A stretch of DNA of 13,977 bases from Chloroflexota bacterium (GCA_016200785.1 JACQED010000322.1:1-13977); one strand, 5' to 3'. Positions 1 to 7,380 are shown, numbered from the stretch's first letter. The notes: a model not told the origin generated them from the letters alone. A program made the numbers and translations.

Positions 1-18
1 AAGGAAGCAAGAGGAAAA

Positions 19-46
19 CTTCGTGCTCTTTGCGCCTTTGCGGTTT
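19..46. repeat. Dispersed microrepeat of the CTTTGCG/CTTTGTG type
   Basis: The stretch reads as three imperfect 8-9-base units (CTTCGTG, CTCTTTGCG, CCTTTGCGG) followed by TTT. Related runs occur at 6479-6506 and 13095-13130 in this window, always at gene borders. It lies downstream of the minus-strand hydantoinase gene and has no coding potential that I would trust. Resemblance to the widespread intergenic 'CACGAAGGCACAAAG' repeats of many environmental bacteria is from general knowledge. Confidence 0.55.
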
Positions 47-77
47 AAAGGAAGTTCATTCAGCCGAATAATCCAAG

Positions 78-2114
78 TTAATCCGCGAAATCTGTATCCA
101 AGAAGATCTGCAAGTTGCCAAAGTCGTCCACGCGCAGCCGCATCCCCGGCGGGACGGGCGTCGTCGAGGTCGGTTCTTCCACGATCAGCGGCCCGGCGGC
201 CTCGAAGCCAACGGGCAGATCGTCGCGTTCGTAAATCGGCGTGTCGCACCAGCCGTCGGAGTCAAAGTGCGCGCGTCGCGAAGATTTCGGCGTCACGGTT
301 TGCGCCCTTCGCGCGTCGTCCATCCTCCGAATGCCAGGGTGGGGCGACGGCCGGTACGCGCTGAGGTGGAAGTTGACGAACTCGACCGGCTTCCCCCGCA
401 GATCAAAACGATAGCGGCGGAAGTGGGCTGCGTGAAACGCCTCGGCGGCGGCGTCCGGCGACTCAACTTCGGCCAGCGGCACGCGGACGGTGTGCTCCTG
501 CCCAAAGTAGCGCATGTCGGCGGCCAATTCGTAACGCAAACCATCACTGCCGAACACGTGCGCCGCTTCGCCCTTCATCTCCCCGATCAGCCTGCTCATC
601 TCACTCAGCCCTCCGACAGTTTCCACTCTCGTCCTCACGAAATCTGCCCTCTGCTCGACCAACAGCATTCCCCACGCCGAGAAGACTCCCGGCGCGCGAG
701 GCACGATCACTTTCTTGAATCGCAGTTCGCGGGCGAGGAGCGCCGCGTGCATCGGCCCGCCGCCGCCGTGAACGACGAGCGCGAAATCGCGCGGGTCGTG
801 GCCGCGCTGGATCGAGACGAGTCTCAGCGCGCCGATCGTATTCGCGTTTGCCAGCCGCAGTGCGCCGACGGCGGCGTCTTCGGCGCTCATCCCCAGCGCT
901 TCGCCCAACTTTGTGTAAGCGGCGCGTGCGCGTTCGGGATAAACTTTCAATTGGCCGCCAAGGAGAAAATTCGGCGAGAGCCAGCCCGCGAGCAGGGCGG
1001 CATCGGTCAGGGTCGGCTGTGTGGCGCCGCGTCCGTAACACGCCGGGCCGGGGTCGGCGCCTGCGCTTTCCGGGCCGACGCGCAGAGCGCCGTTCGCCTC
1101 CAGCCGCACCAAACTCCCGCCGCCCGATCCGATCTCGACGATGTCCACCGTCGGAACTTGCACCGGATAGCCGGCGGAGATCGGCGTCGCTTCGAGGCGA
1201 TAGTCGGTGGTAATTCGTAATTGGTAGGCTTCGACGAGGCTGCACTTGGCCGTTGTGCCGCCGATGTCGAGACTCACGAGGTTCGGCTCGCCGAGGGCCT
1301 GCCCGATTCGCGCCGCGCCGGCGACGCCGGCCACCGGGCCGGACTCGAGGAGCGTGATCGGCCGGGCGCGCGCTATCGCCGGCGTCGTCGTCCCGCCCGA
1401 CGATTGCATGATCGAAAGTTCGCCCCGGAAGCCGTTGGCGCGCAGGGCCGTCTCGAGCGCGCTCAAGTAAGATGACACTGCCGGCTGAACGTAGGCATTC
1501 AGCACGGTCGTGCTGGTGCGCTCGTATTCGCGCCACTGGCGCGAGATTTCGTGCGAGGCCGTCACTATCACGTCGGGCAGATGCTGGCGCAGAACCTGGG
1601 CGGCAATGATTTCGTGATCGGGGTTGGCGTACGAATGGAGAAAGCAGACCGCAATCGCTTCGACACGCTCGGCGCGGCACGCTGCGATAATCGGATCGAG
1701 GTCGCCCGTCTCCAGAGGCAGGGCTATCGTGCCGTCACGCGCGAGGCGCTCGCGCACTTCGAAGCGCAGGCCGCGCGGCACGAACGGCTTCGGCTTGTGA
1801 TAGCGGAAGTTGTACATGTCCGGCCGGTTCGTGCGGGCGATCTCCAGCACGTCGCGGAAGCCGGCGGTGGTGACCAGCGCGGTGCGCGCGCCTTTCCGTT
1901 CTATCGCCGCGTTGGCGACGACGGTCGTCCCGTGGACGAACGCGGCGGCAGTGGAGAGCGTGACCTCGCCGACCCTCACGGCGTCGAGGACGCCGCTCGC
2001 GGGTTCAAGCCGCGTGGTCAGCGCCTTGGCCGTCGTCAGTCTCCCGTCCACCGGGTCGAAGGCGACGAGGTCGGTGAAAGTTCCGCCGATGTCCACGGCC
2101 AGCAGTTCGCGCAT
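78..2114 (-). CDS. Hydantoinase/oxoprolinase family protein, A (HyuA-type) subunit
   Basis: This 678-residue protein belongs to the HyuA family, the ATP-using subunit of N-methylhydantoinase, 5-oxoprolinase and acetone/acetophenone carboxylase-like enzymes; the substrate cannot be told from sequence. The N-terminal domain opens with AVDIGGTFTD (residues 6-15), a phosphate-binding loop of the ASKHA fold. HGTT follows at 61-64, a second nucleotide-binding motif DIGGTTAKC at 283-291, GADPGPACYG at 353-362 and HGGGGPMHA at 449-457. Length is normal for the family. I start at ATG 2114 because the conserved N-terminus begins there; an upstream in-frame extension to 2189 would run through the divergent intergenic region. 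No Shine-Dalgarno precedes this ATG. The usual partner HyuB is absent from the window and, given the strand, could lie just left of position 1. The last codons (DTDFAD) come from a repeat-like sequence. Confidence 0.93.
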   Translation of the reverse strand: MRELLAVDIGGTFTDLVAFDPVDGRLTTAKALTTRLEPASGVLDAVRVGEVTLSTAAAFVHGTTVVANAAIERKGARTALVTTAGFRDVLEIARTNRPDMYNFRYHKPKPFVPRGLRFEVRERLARDGTIALPLETGDLDPIIAACRAERVEAIAVCFLHSYANPDHEIIAAQVLRQHLPDVIVTASHEISRQWREYERTSTTVLNAYVQPAVSSYLSALETALRANGFRGELSIMQSSGGTTTPAIARARPITLLESGPVAGVAGAARIGQALGEPNLVSLDIGGTTAKCSLVEAYQLRITTDYRLEATPISAGYPVQVPTVDIVEIGSGGGSLVRLEANGALRVGPESAGADPGPACYGRGATQPTLTDAALLAGWLSPNFLLGGQLKVYPERARAAYTKLGEALGMSAEDAAVGALRLANANTIGALRLVSIQRGHDPRDFALVVHGGGGPMHAALLARELRFKKVIVPRAPGVFSAWGMLLVEQRADFVRTRVETVGGLSEMSRLIGEMKGEAAHVFGSDGLRYELAADMRYFGQEHTVRVPLAEVESPDAAAEAFHAAHFRRYRFDLRGKPVEFVNFHLSAYRPSPHPGIRRMDDARRAQTVTPKSSRRAHFDSDGWCDTPIYERDDLPVGFEAAGPLIVEEPTSTTPVPPGMRLRVDDFGNLQIFLDTDFAD

Positions 2115-2121
2115 TGGAATT

Positions 2122-2127
2122 ATGATA
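2122..2127 (-). promoter_or_regulatory. Possible -10 box for a leaderless hydantoinase transcript
   Basis: Read on the minus strand, TATCAT lies seven bases before the ATG at 2114, and no Shine-Dalgarno sequence is visible. The same -10-to-ATG distance is seen at the better promoter of the FhaA-like gene (12983-13010). No convincing -35 box is present, so this is a weak call. Confidence 0.3.
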
Positions 2128-2167
2128 CCATTGATTCCGGGTACCACGATTCTACACGGAGAGACAA

Positions 2168-4075
2168 ATGTCCACAATTGCGCCAACACTTGAGCCGGTC
2201 TCCTTCACTGCGGTCTCGCTCCACGATTCGTTCTGGGCGCCGAGGCTGGAAGTGAATCGCTCCGCGACGATCCCTCACGTCCATGAATGGTGCGAACGCA
2301 CCGGACGCCTCGCGGCCTGGGATCTGAATTGGAAGCCCGGCGACCAAAATCCTCCGCACATCTTTTGGGACTCGGACGTGGCGAAGTGGGCGGAGGCGGC
2401 CAGTTACTCTCTGGCGACGCATCCCGACCGGCGGTTGGCCGCGCAACTTGACGCGTTGGTCGCCAAGATGGCGCGCGCCCAGCAACCGGACGGCTACCTC
2501 AACACTCATTACATCGCCGTCGAGCCTGACAAGCGCTGGACGAATCTTCGCGATCGGCACGAGATGTACTGTGCCGGTCATCTCATCGAGGCAGCGGTCG
2601 CGCATTTTCAAGCCACGGGCGACCGAACGATGCTGGACGTCCTGTCTCGCTACGCCGATCACATTGAAACTCAATTCGGGCGCGAGCCGGGCAAGAAGCG
2701 CGGCTACTGCGGCCATGAAGAAATCGAGTTGGCGCTGGTCAGGTTGTATCGCGCAACGGGCGAAGGGCGCTATCTTCGCCTCGCCCAGTATTTTGTCGAG
2801 GAACGCGGCCAGACGCCTCACTACTACGACGTCGAAGCGCAGGCGCGCGGCGAGGACCCGGCCCGATTCCGCTTCGGCAACTACGGTTACATGCAAGCAC
2901 ACCGGCCCGCGCGCGAACAAGCAGAGGTCGTCGGCCACGCAGTGCGGGCGATGTATCTCTACAGCGCCATGGCCGACCTTGCGCGCGAGACGGGCGACGC
3001 CGAGTTGCTTCAAACGTGTGAACGATTGTGGCGTCACCTGACGACGAAGCGTCTTTACGTGACCGGCGGGATCGGCTCATCGTCCTCGAACGAGGGCTTT
3101 ACGCGCGACTACGACCTGCCCGACGAAAACGCCTACGCCGAGACGTGCGCCGCCATTGGACTCGTCTTCTGGAGCCATCGCATGTTGCAACTGACGGGGG
3201 ACGGGCAATATGCCGACGCAATGGAGCGCGTGCTGCATAACGGCGCGATCAGCGGCGTCTCGCTCGACGGGCGGCGCTTCTTCTACGAGAATCCTCTGGC
3301 GAGTCGCGGCGATCATCACCGGCAGGAATGGTACGACTGCGCTTGTTGTCCTCCGAATATTGCACGCCTGATCGCCAGCCTCGGCGGCTACTTTTACTCG
3401 CAAAGTGACGATGGGGCGTGGGTGCATTTGTTCGCGCAGGGCGAGGCCCGGCTGAGAATTGGTGGTCGCGAAGTGACGCTTAAGCAGACGACGACTTATC
3501 CGTGGGATGGCTTGGTGAAGATCGAAGTTATTCCCTCGTCCCCTTTGACTTTCACTTTGCACGTGCGGGTTCCGGGCTGGTGCGAAGCCTGGGAGGTGAA
3601 CGTGAACGGCGAACCGGCGGCCCCGGCGATTTCCAAAGGCTACATTCGCCTCACTCGCGAGTGGAAGCCGGGCGACGTGGTGACGCTGAACTTAGCCATG
3701 CCCGTCCGTTACGTCCATGCCAACCCGAACATTCGTCAGTCGTTGGGCCGCGTCGCCCTCCAGCGCGGGCCAATGCTCTATTGCCTCGAAGGCGTGGATC
3801 ACGACGGTCTCGCGCTCGATCGCATCTCGGTGTCTGTCCACGATCTCTCATCGTGGCAAGCTGAGTTCAACCCCGGACTGCTCGGAGGAGTCACGGTTCT
3901 GCGCGGGCACGGTATGGCCGTGAAAGATGAAGGGTGGGGCGACGAACTGTATCGCTTCGACTCTCCTCAAGCCAGGCCGATTGACGTGATGGCCGTGCCG
4001 TACTGCGTTTGGGACAATCGCGTGCCGGGGGAGATGAGGGTGTGGATGAGAGGGGGAGGGGTTAGGGGCCGATGA
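2168..4075 (+). CDS. Glycoside hydrolase family 127 (beta-L-arabinofuranosidase-like, DUF1680)
   Basis: The 635-residue protein is a full-length GH127 enzyme, a family that releases terminal beta-L-arabinofuranose from plant arabinan or hydroxyproline-linked glycans with a zinc-bound cysteine nucleophile. The active-site pattern is intact: Glu309 in NEGF matches the acid/base Glu322 of HypBA1. Glu325 and Cys327 in YAETC match its zinc ligands Glu338 and Cys340 with identical spacing. Cys393-Cys394 in CACCPPN match Cys417 (nucleophile) and Cys418. The N-terminal (alpha/alpha)6 barrel runs to about residue 420, followed by beta-sandwich domains, ending in the typical GEMRVWMR. No signal peptide is seen, so it probably acts in the cytoplasm. 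ATG 2168 is preceded by GGAGAG at a 4-base spacing. The gene diverges from the hydantoinase gene, and its TGA overlaps the ATG of a GH2-like remnant. Substrate specificity is inferred from the family. Confidence 0.95.
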   Translation: MSTIAPTLEPVSFTAVSLHDSFWAPRLEVNRSATIPHVHEWCERTGRLAAWDLNWKPGDQNPPHIFWDSDVAKWAEAASYSLATHPDRRLAAQLDALVAKMARAQQPDGYLNTHYIAVEPDKRWTNLRDRHEMYCAGHLIEAAVAHFQATGDRTMLDVLSRYADHIETQFGREPGKKRGYCGHEEIELALVRLYRATGEGRYLRLAQYFVEERGQTPHYYDVEAQARGEDPARFRFGNYGYMQAHRPAREQAEVVGHAVRAMYLYSAMADLARETGDAELLQTCERLWRHLTTKRLYVTGGIGSSSSNEGFTRDYDLPDENAYAETCAAIGLVFWSHRMLQLTGDGQYADAMERVLHNGAISGVSLDGRRFFYENPLASRGDHHRQEWYDCACCPPNIARLIASLGGYFYSQSDDGAWVHLFAQGEARLRIGGREVTLKQTTTYPWDGLVKIEVIPSSPLTFTLHVRVPGWCEAWEVNVNGEPAAPAISKGYIRLTREWKPGDVVTLNLAMPVRYVHANPNIRQSLGRVALQRGPMLYCLEGVDHDGLALDRISVSVHDLSSWQAEFNPGLLGGVTVLRGHGMAVKDEGWGDELYRFDSPQARPIDVMAVPYCVWDNRVPGEMRVWMRGGGVRGR

Positions 4076-4161
4076 GCCGCATCTCGCTCTCCGGCACTTG
4101 GGACTTCCGCCTCGACGAAGAGCGCGACTCGCGTCTTGTCCGTGTACGCGCGCCGAGATGA
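4072..4161 (+). pseudogene. 5' remnant of a GH2-type glycoside hydrolase gene
   Basis: An ATG at 4072 overlaps the GH127 stop as ATGA and opens a 29-codon frame beginning MSRISLSGTWDFRLDEERD. This resembles the N-terminal start of the sugar-binding domain of GH2 enzymes (pattern hSLxGxWxFRLDxE), which are common neighbours of GH127 in sugar-utilisation operons. After about 20 residues the similarity stops, and the frame ends at TGA 4159-4161. Neither other plus frame continues the domain before the next promoter at 4196. I infer that a deletion removed nearly the whole second gene while the coupled start survived. A genuine 29-residue peptide is possible but less likely. Confidence 0.55.
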
Positions 4162-4195
4162 ACGGCAGCAAGAGCGCGGTCTCCCATCATGCGAT

Positions 4196-4223
4196 TTGCC
4201 CGGCAGCGAATTCGGTTTATACT
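4196..4223 (+). promoter_or_regulatory. Sigma-70-type promoter of the small protein/HNH pair
   Basis: TTGCCC (4196-4201) and TATACT (4218-4223) are separated by 16 bases. Transcription would begin near 4230, leaving a short leader that holds the Shine-Dalgarno GAGAGGAG (4234-4241) before ATG 4248. The pair therefore looks transcribed independently of the glycosidase gene. Confidence 0.6.
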
Positions 4224-4247
4224 ATCGGCAGGCGAGAGGAGTTCGCT

Positions 4248-4610
4248 ATGACAATGCAAATCACCATCGAGGTGCCCGACACCCTGTGGCGGCAATTACA
4301 GAACTTGAAGGGGCGCCTGCCGGAAATTCTCGAACGCGGCCTGCGCGAAATGTCCGCCGAGGGCTCCAACGGCTTCAAGGACGAGAACGCCATCATGGAA
4401 CTGCTCGCCAGCCAACCGACGCCGGAGCAAGTGCTGGCGATCCGTCCGTCCTCTGAGTTTCAAGCGCGAGTGAGCGACTTGTTGTACCAGAGCAAACAGG
4501 GAGAACTGTCGCGCCAGCAAGAAACCGAGTTAGAGCGTTACTTGATGCTGGAACACTTGGTGCGGCTGGCAAAGGCGCATGCTTATCAGCAGCTCGCGGC
4601 GCGGCCATGA
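4248..4610 (+). CDS. Small conserved helical protein paired with an HNH nuclease, function unknown
   Basis: This encodes 120 residues. I recognise the protein type as one found beside HNH endonuclease genes in cyanobacteria and Chloroflexi, but no function is established that I know of. It starts with a short beta-like stretch (MQITIEVPDTLW, residues 3-14) followed by mostly amphipathic helices rich in Leu, Glu and Gln. A conserved-looking central stretch contains SQPTPEQVLAIRPS (about residues 55-68), and the C-terminal helix contains LEHLVRLAKAHAYQQL. The start at ATG 4248 is chosen because GAGAGGAG lies six bases upstream and a promoter lies just before it; a longer frame from 4098 would cross that promoter. 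The stop overlaps the HNH start as ATGA, so the two are translationally coupled. An antitoxin- or immunity-like role is only a guess from this arrangement. Confidence 0.85.
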   Translation: MTMQITIEVPDTLWRQLQNLKGRLPEILERGLREMSAEGSNGFKDENAIMELLASQPTPEQVLAIRPSSEFQARVSDLLYQSKQGELSRQQETELERYLMLEHLVRLAKAHAYQQLAARP

Positions 4611-4966
4611 CACGGACGTACGTGCCGGGCCCGTTGCGTCAGGCGGTCACCGAACGGGCAGGCGGGCGATGCGAGTATTGCCTCTATTCTCAAGAAGCGT
4701 CGTTTCTCGCGTTTGAACTGGAACACGTCATCGCCGAAAAGCACGGTGGCCCCACAGATCTGGAAAACCTCGCGCTTGCCTGTCCGTACTGCAATCGCTG
4801 TAAGGGTTCCGATCTGGGATCGCTTGACCCCAGAACGAATCAACTGACCCCGTTCTTCACCCCCCGAACACAGCAGTGGGCAGAGCATTTCCGGCTGGAC
4901 GGCGCGGAAATCGTGCCGCTGACTCCTGAGGGGCGCGTGACCGCCTGCTGGAGCGTATGGGCTTGA
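4607..4966 (+). CDS. HNH endonuclease, probably C-terminally frameshifted
   Basis: The 119-residue protein has a complete zinc-stabilised HNH core: CEYC (Cys22, Cys25), the EHVI motif with His40, GGPTDLENL with Asn54, and CPYCNRCKG (Cys59, Cys62, Asn63, Lys66). HNH enzymes are metal-dependent DNA nucleases; the target is unknown. It overlaps the upstream small-protein gene by ATGA. After PEGRVTA the frame gives CWSVWA and stops, whereas the frame displaced by one base reads LLERMGLIRAGHYP and stops at 4987-4989. That alternative resembles the usual C-terminal tail of this group (GRxTxxLLxMN...AGxYP), so I infer a single-base loss near 4945 or a sequencing error. The catalytic core is untouched, so activity may survive. 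Confidence 0.85.
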   Translation: MTRTYVPGPLRQAVTERAGGRCEYCLYSQEASFLAFELEHVIAEKHGGPTDLENLALACPYCNRCKGSDLGSLDPRTNQLTPFFTPRTQQWAEHFRLDGAEIVPLTPEGRVTACWSVWA

Positions 4967-5054
4967 TCCGGGCTGGGCATTACCCGTAGCGTTCCAAAAC
5001 GAAGGGTCCTTCCACCTGCCCCCGGTGTCCATCGAGCGGGCGAGTTTCCGCATA

Positions 5055-6446
5055 TCACGCCGCGTCGTGCGATAGGCGCAGCAACAGGCCGACGATGATG
5101 AAGTTGGCCAGCAGGGAGGAGCCGCCGTAGGAAAGGAAGGGCAGGGTGAGGCCGGTGAGCGGAATCAGTTTGACGACGCCGCCGACGATAAGAAAAGATT
5201 GAACGCCAAGCAGCGACGCCAATCCCGCCGCGAGCAGCGATCGAAATGGCCCGCGCGCCAACGCCGCCGCGCGCAGGCCGCGCATCACCAGCCCGAGGAT
5301 CAGGGCCAACGCGGCGAAGGCCCCCAGCAATCCCCATTCTTCCGTGATCGCCGCGAACACAAAGTCCGAATGGACGACGGGAATCGCCGTCGGCGCGCCG
5401 AGGCCCAATCCCCGCCCGAATAATCCCCCCGCGCTCAGCGCCATCAACGACTGGACGATCTGAAACGAACGCCCGCCGGGGTCGAGCCACGGGTTGAGCC
5501 ACGCTTCGACCCGGAGCTTCACCACGTCGAAGCGCCAATAGGCGACCGCGCCGCCGACGACGAGCAGAATCAACCCGGCGAGTAAGTACCGCTTCTGCCC
5601 CGAGGCGAGATACAGCATCGTCAGAAAGACGACGAAGATGAGCGATCCTGTACCGAGGTCACGCTGTGAAATCAGCAGGACGAGCGAGAGCGACCACATG
5701 AGGACAAGAGGGCCGACGTACTGGAGGTAGGAAGTGAGAGGTAAGAGGTCGCGAGTCAGAGCGCGGCCAGTCTGATTACTGACTACTGATCTCTGACTAC
5801 TGACCACCATCAGTTCCCGCTTGTCCGCCAGGTATGCGGCAAGGTAAACGACGAGCAGGAGTTTGAGCGCTTCGGACGGTTGAAAGTACAGGCCGCAACA
5901 GCCGAGCCACAGTCGCTCGCCGCCGCCGGAGGGGTTGACGCCGAAGACGAGAGTGAGGGCGGTGAGCGCCAGCGCGGCGATGAGCCACGTGTATTTGAAG
6001 CGTCTCAGCCAGCGCAGGTCGCCGGGCGCGCGAATCACCGCGAACATTCCCACGAGACCGATCGGCAGCCAGAGCGTTTGGCGCAGGCCGAAGGCCGGCG
6101 CGAGCCGCCACACCAGCGCGATGCCCCAACCGGAGATCAACAGCACGATCGGCAAGAGCAGTGGATCGCGCCGCGGAAGGAGGCGATTTAGAAGGTAATG
6201 GGAGAAGACGGCGCACGGCAGCCAAACGAGGAGTAACTGCAAACTTCCAAATTCCAAACTCCAAATCCCAAACGAGGGCCATTGAGAGAGGCGGATGGAG
6301 GGGGCGAAGGCGAGGGCCAGGGCGCAGAGAATGACGAAAAGCGCAGCCAGGACGAGGAGGAGGCGCTCATGAAGGGCGCGGGAGGATTCACCGCGAAGAC
6401 GCAACCCCGCAACGAGCGGCGGAGCAGGCGAGCGCAAAGAGAACAT
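5055..6446 (-). CDS. FtsW/RodA/SpoVE (SEDS) family peptidoglycan glycosyltransferase
   Basis: This 463-residue polytopic membrane protein has SEDS-family signatures. SQRDLGTG contains the catalytic Asp at about residue 263. AWLNPWLDPGGRSFQIVQSL follows near 314-333, then HSDFVFAAITEEWGLLG near 359-375, and LPFLSYGGSS near 436-444. SEDS proteins polymerise lipid II into glycan strands with a class B PBP partner; FtsW and RodA cannot be separated here. ATG 6446 is chosen because frames further upstream enter a dispersed repeat. Two stretches are unusual: residues 59-69 (FGIWSLEFGSL, DNA 6240-6273) and about 214-242 (DNA 5724-5807) are encoded by microrepeats normally found between genes. Both fall in regions plausibly outside the core. 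The gene is last in a minus-strand run headed by FHA genes and lies 67 bases after mtnP. Confidence 0.93.
   Translation of the reverse strand: MFSLRSPAPPLVAGLRLRGESSRALHERLLLVLAALFVILCALALAFAPSIRLSQWPSFGIWSLEFGSLQLLLVWLPCAVFSHYLLNRLLPRRDPLLLPIVLLISGWGIALVWRLAPAFGLRQTLWLPIGLVGMFAVIRAPGDLRWLRRFKYTWLIAALALTALTLVFGVNPSGGGERLWLGCCGLYFQPSEALKLLLVVYLAAYLADKRELMVVSSQRSVVSNQTGRALTRDLLPLTSYLQYVGPLVLMWSLSLVLLISQRDLGTGSLIFVVFLTMLYLASGQKRYLLAGLILLVVGGAVAYWRFDVVKLRVEAWLNPWLDPGGRSFQIVQSLMALSAGGLFGRGLGLGAPTAIPVVHSDFVFAAITEEWGLLGAFAALALILGLVMRGLRAAALARGPFRSLLAAGLASLLGVQSFLIVGGVVKLIPLTGLTLPFLSYGGSSLLANFIIVGLLLRLSHDAA
5724..5807 (-). repeat. Composite microrepeat inside the SEDS gene
   Basis: On the coding (minus) strand this is a run of GTCAGTAGTCAG/AATCAG-type heptamer units, then a short GC-rich spacer, then a pyrimidine-rich CTCTTACCTCTCACTTCC run. 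Such TCAGTA and CTTACCTC tracts are typical intergenic dispersed repeats. Here they are translated in frame as a Ser/Val/Gln-rich segment of about 28 residues between membrane segments. Confidence 0.7.
6240..6273 (-). repeat. GGGATTTGGAGTTTGG-type microrepeat inside the SEDS gene
   Basis: The coding strand carries GGGATTTGGAGTTTGG followed by AATTTGGAAGTTTG. A close relative lies on the plus strand at 10691-10730 in an intergenic position. In frame it encodes FGIWSLEFGSL, immediately before a hydrophobic membrane segment. Confidence 0.75.
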
Positions 6447-6478
6447 GGCGCGGTTTCTCAAGGGCGATTTTGCAGAGG

Positions 6479-6506
6479 CTTCGCGGCCTTCGCGCCCTCG
6501 CGGTTC
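6479..6506. repeat. Dispersed CTTCGCGGCCTTCGCG microrepeat
   Basis: A run of CTTCGCGG, CCTTCGCG and CCCTCGCGG units fills the 67-base gap between mtnP and the SEDS gene. It resembles the runs at 19-46 and 13095-13130. A related shorter piece (6387-6404, TTCACCGCGAAGACGCAA) lies inside the SEDS gene at about residues 15-20. Confidence 0.55.
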
Positions 6507-6513
6507 CAAAGCC

Positions 6514-7380
6514 TCAGTTGATATACTTCCCAATCAGCGGCGCGAGTTCCCGTTTCGTCTCGTCGGGGATGCGCTCGCGGGCGGTGATGAGCGCGTCCTT
6601 GAGCGCCGTCGCACAACCGCAGCCTTCGTCGCCCAGCGGCATGGCGGACAGTGCCCTGATCGCCTGTTGAGCCAGAGCCGTGTTCTGATTGAGGATGCGG
6701 ATGACCATCTCGACCGTGACCGGCGCTTCGGAGACGTGCCACACGTCGTAGTCGGTGACGTGCGCCATCACCGCGTAGTGCATCTCGGCTTCGCGGGCGA
6801 GGTAGGCCTCGGGCGAAGTCGTCATGCCGATGATCGACATGCCCCACGAGCGGAATGCCTGGCTCTCGGCCTTCGTCGAAAAGCGCGGGCCTTCAATGGT
6901 GATGAACGCGCCGCCCCTGTGCGCCGTCGCGCCGGTCTGCTTCACCGCGTCATACACCTGTCCCGACAACGCGGCGCAGAACGGATCCGCCACGCCAACG
7001 TGCGCGACGAGTCCCTTGCCGAAGAACGTCCGCTCGCGGCCTCTGGTGTTGTCGTAAAGTTGATCGGGCACGACGATGTGCCCCGGCGCGTAATCTTCGC
7101 GCAGACTGCCGCACGCGCTGATCGAGACGATGTGCGTCACGCCCAGAATCTTGAGCGCGAAGATGTTGGCGCGATAGTTGACCTCGCTCGGCGTGATGCG
7201 GTGGCCCTTGCCGTGTCGCGCGAGAAAGGCGATCTTTTGCCCCTGAAATGTCCCGACGACAACCGGATCGCTCGGCGGGCCGAACGGCGTCACGATATGG
7301 CGTTCGTCAACGTCGGTCAGCCCGGACATTGAGTAGAGGCCGGAGCCGCCGATGATGGCGAGGAAAGGATTGTCAGGCAT
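6514..7380 (-). CDS. mtnP: S-methyl-5'-thioadenosine phosphorylase
   Basis: The 288-residue enzyme cleaves 5'-methylthioadenosine, a by-product of polyamine synthesis, with phosphate to adenine and methylthioribose-1-phosphate, feeding purine and methionine salvage. It shows the purine nucleoside phosphorylase fold signatures: GGSGLY (11-16, phosphate site), LARHGKGH (53-60) and ACGSL (89-93). GMTTSPEAYLAREAEMHYA starts at 185, with the Met that packs on the base and ribose. DYD (210-212) supports adenine-type MTAP over guanine/hypoxanthine PNP, which has Asn there. ATG 7380 is preceded by AGGAG at eight bases; the frame could extend to 7410, but that start lacks a comparable site. It follows the broken TPR gene by 45 bases. 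Other methionine-salvage genes are not present here. Related methylthioinosine phosphorylases remain an alternative specificity. Confidence 0.93.
   Translation of the reverse strand: MPDNPFLAIIGGSGLYSMSGLTDVDERHIVTPFGPPSDPVVVGTFQGQKIAFLARHGKGHRITPSEVNYRANIFALKILGVTHIVSISACGSLREDYAPGHIVVPDQLYDNTRGRERTFFGKGLVAHVGVADPFCAALSGQVYDAVKQTGATAHRGGAFITIEGPRFSTKAESQAFRSWGMSIIGMTTSPEAYLAREAEMHYAVMAHVTDYDVWHVSEAPVTVEMVIRILNQNTALAQQAIRALSAMPLGDEGCGCATALKDALITARERIPDETKRELAPLIGKYIN

Noticed and set aside
601..1680. Second minus-strand open frame of 359 codons within the hydantoinase gene
   Set aside because: It is Arg/Pro/Ala-rich with no domain signal and lies in the shifted frame of a well-supported HyuA protein.
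2120..3037. Minus-strand open frame of 305 codons across GH127
   Set aside because: The plus strand encodes a GH127 with intact catalytic residues. The antisense frame is an effect of GC-rich codon use.
5001..5012. GAAGGGTCCTTC inverted repeat as a terminator between the convergent HNH and SEDS genes
   Set aside because: The stem is only four or five pairs, the loop is minimal and no T-run follows on either strand.
6447..6533. Upstream ATG extension of the SEDS protein by 29 residues
   Set aside because: The extension (GSISTEALEPRGREGREAS...) is translated from the dispersed repeat and overlaps the end of mtnP.
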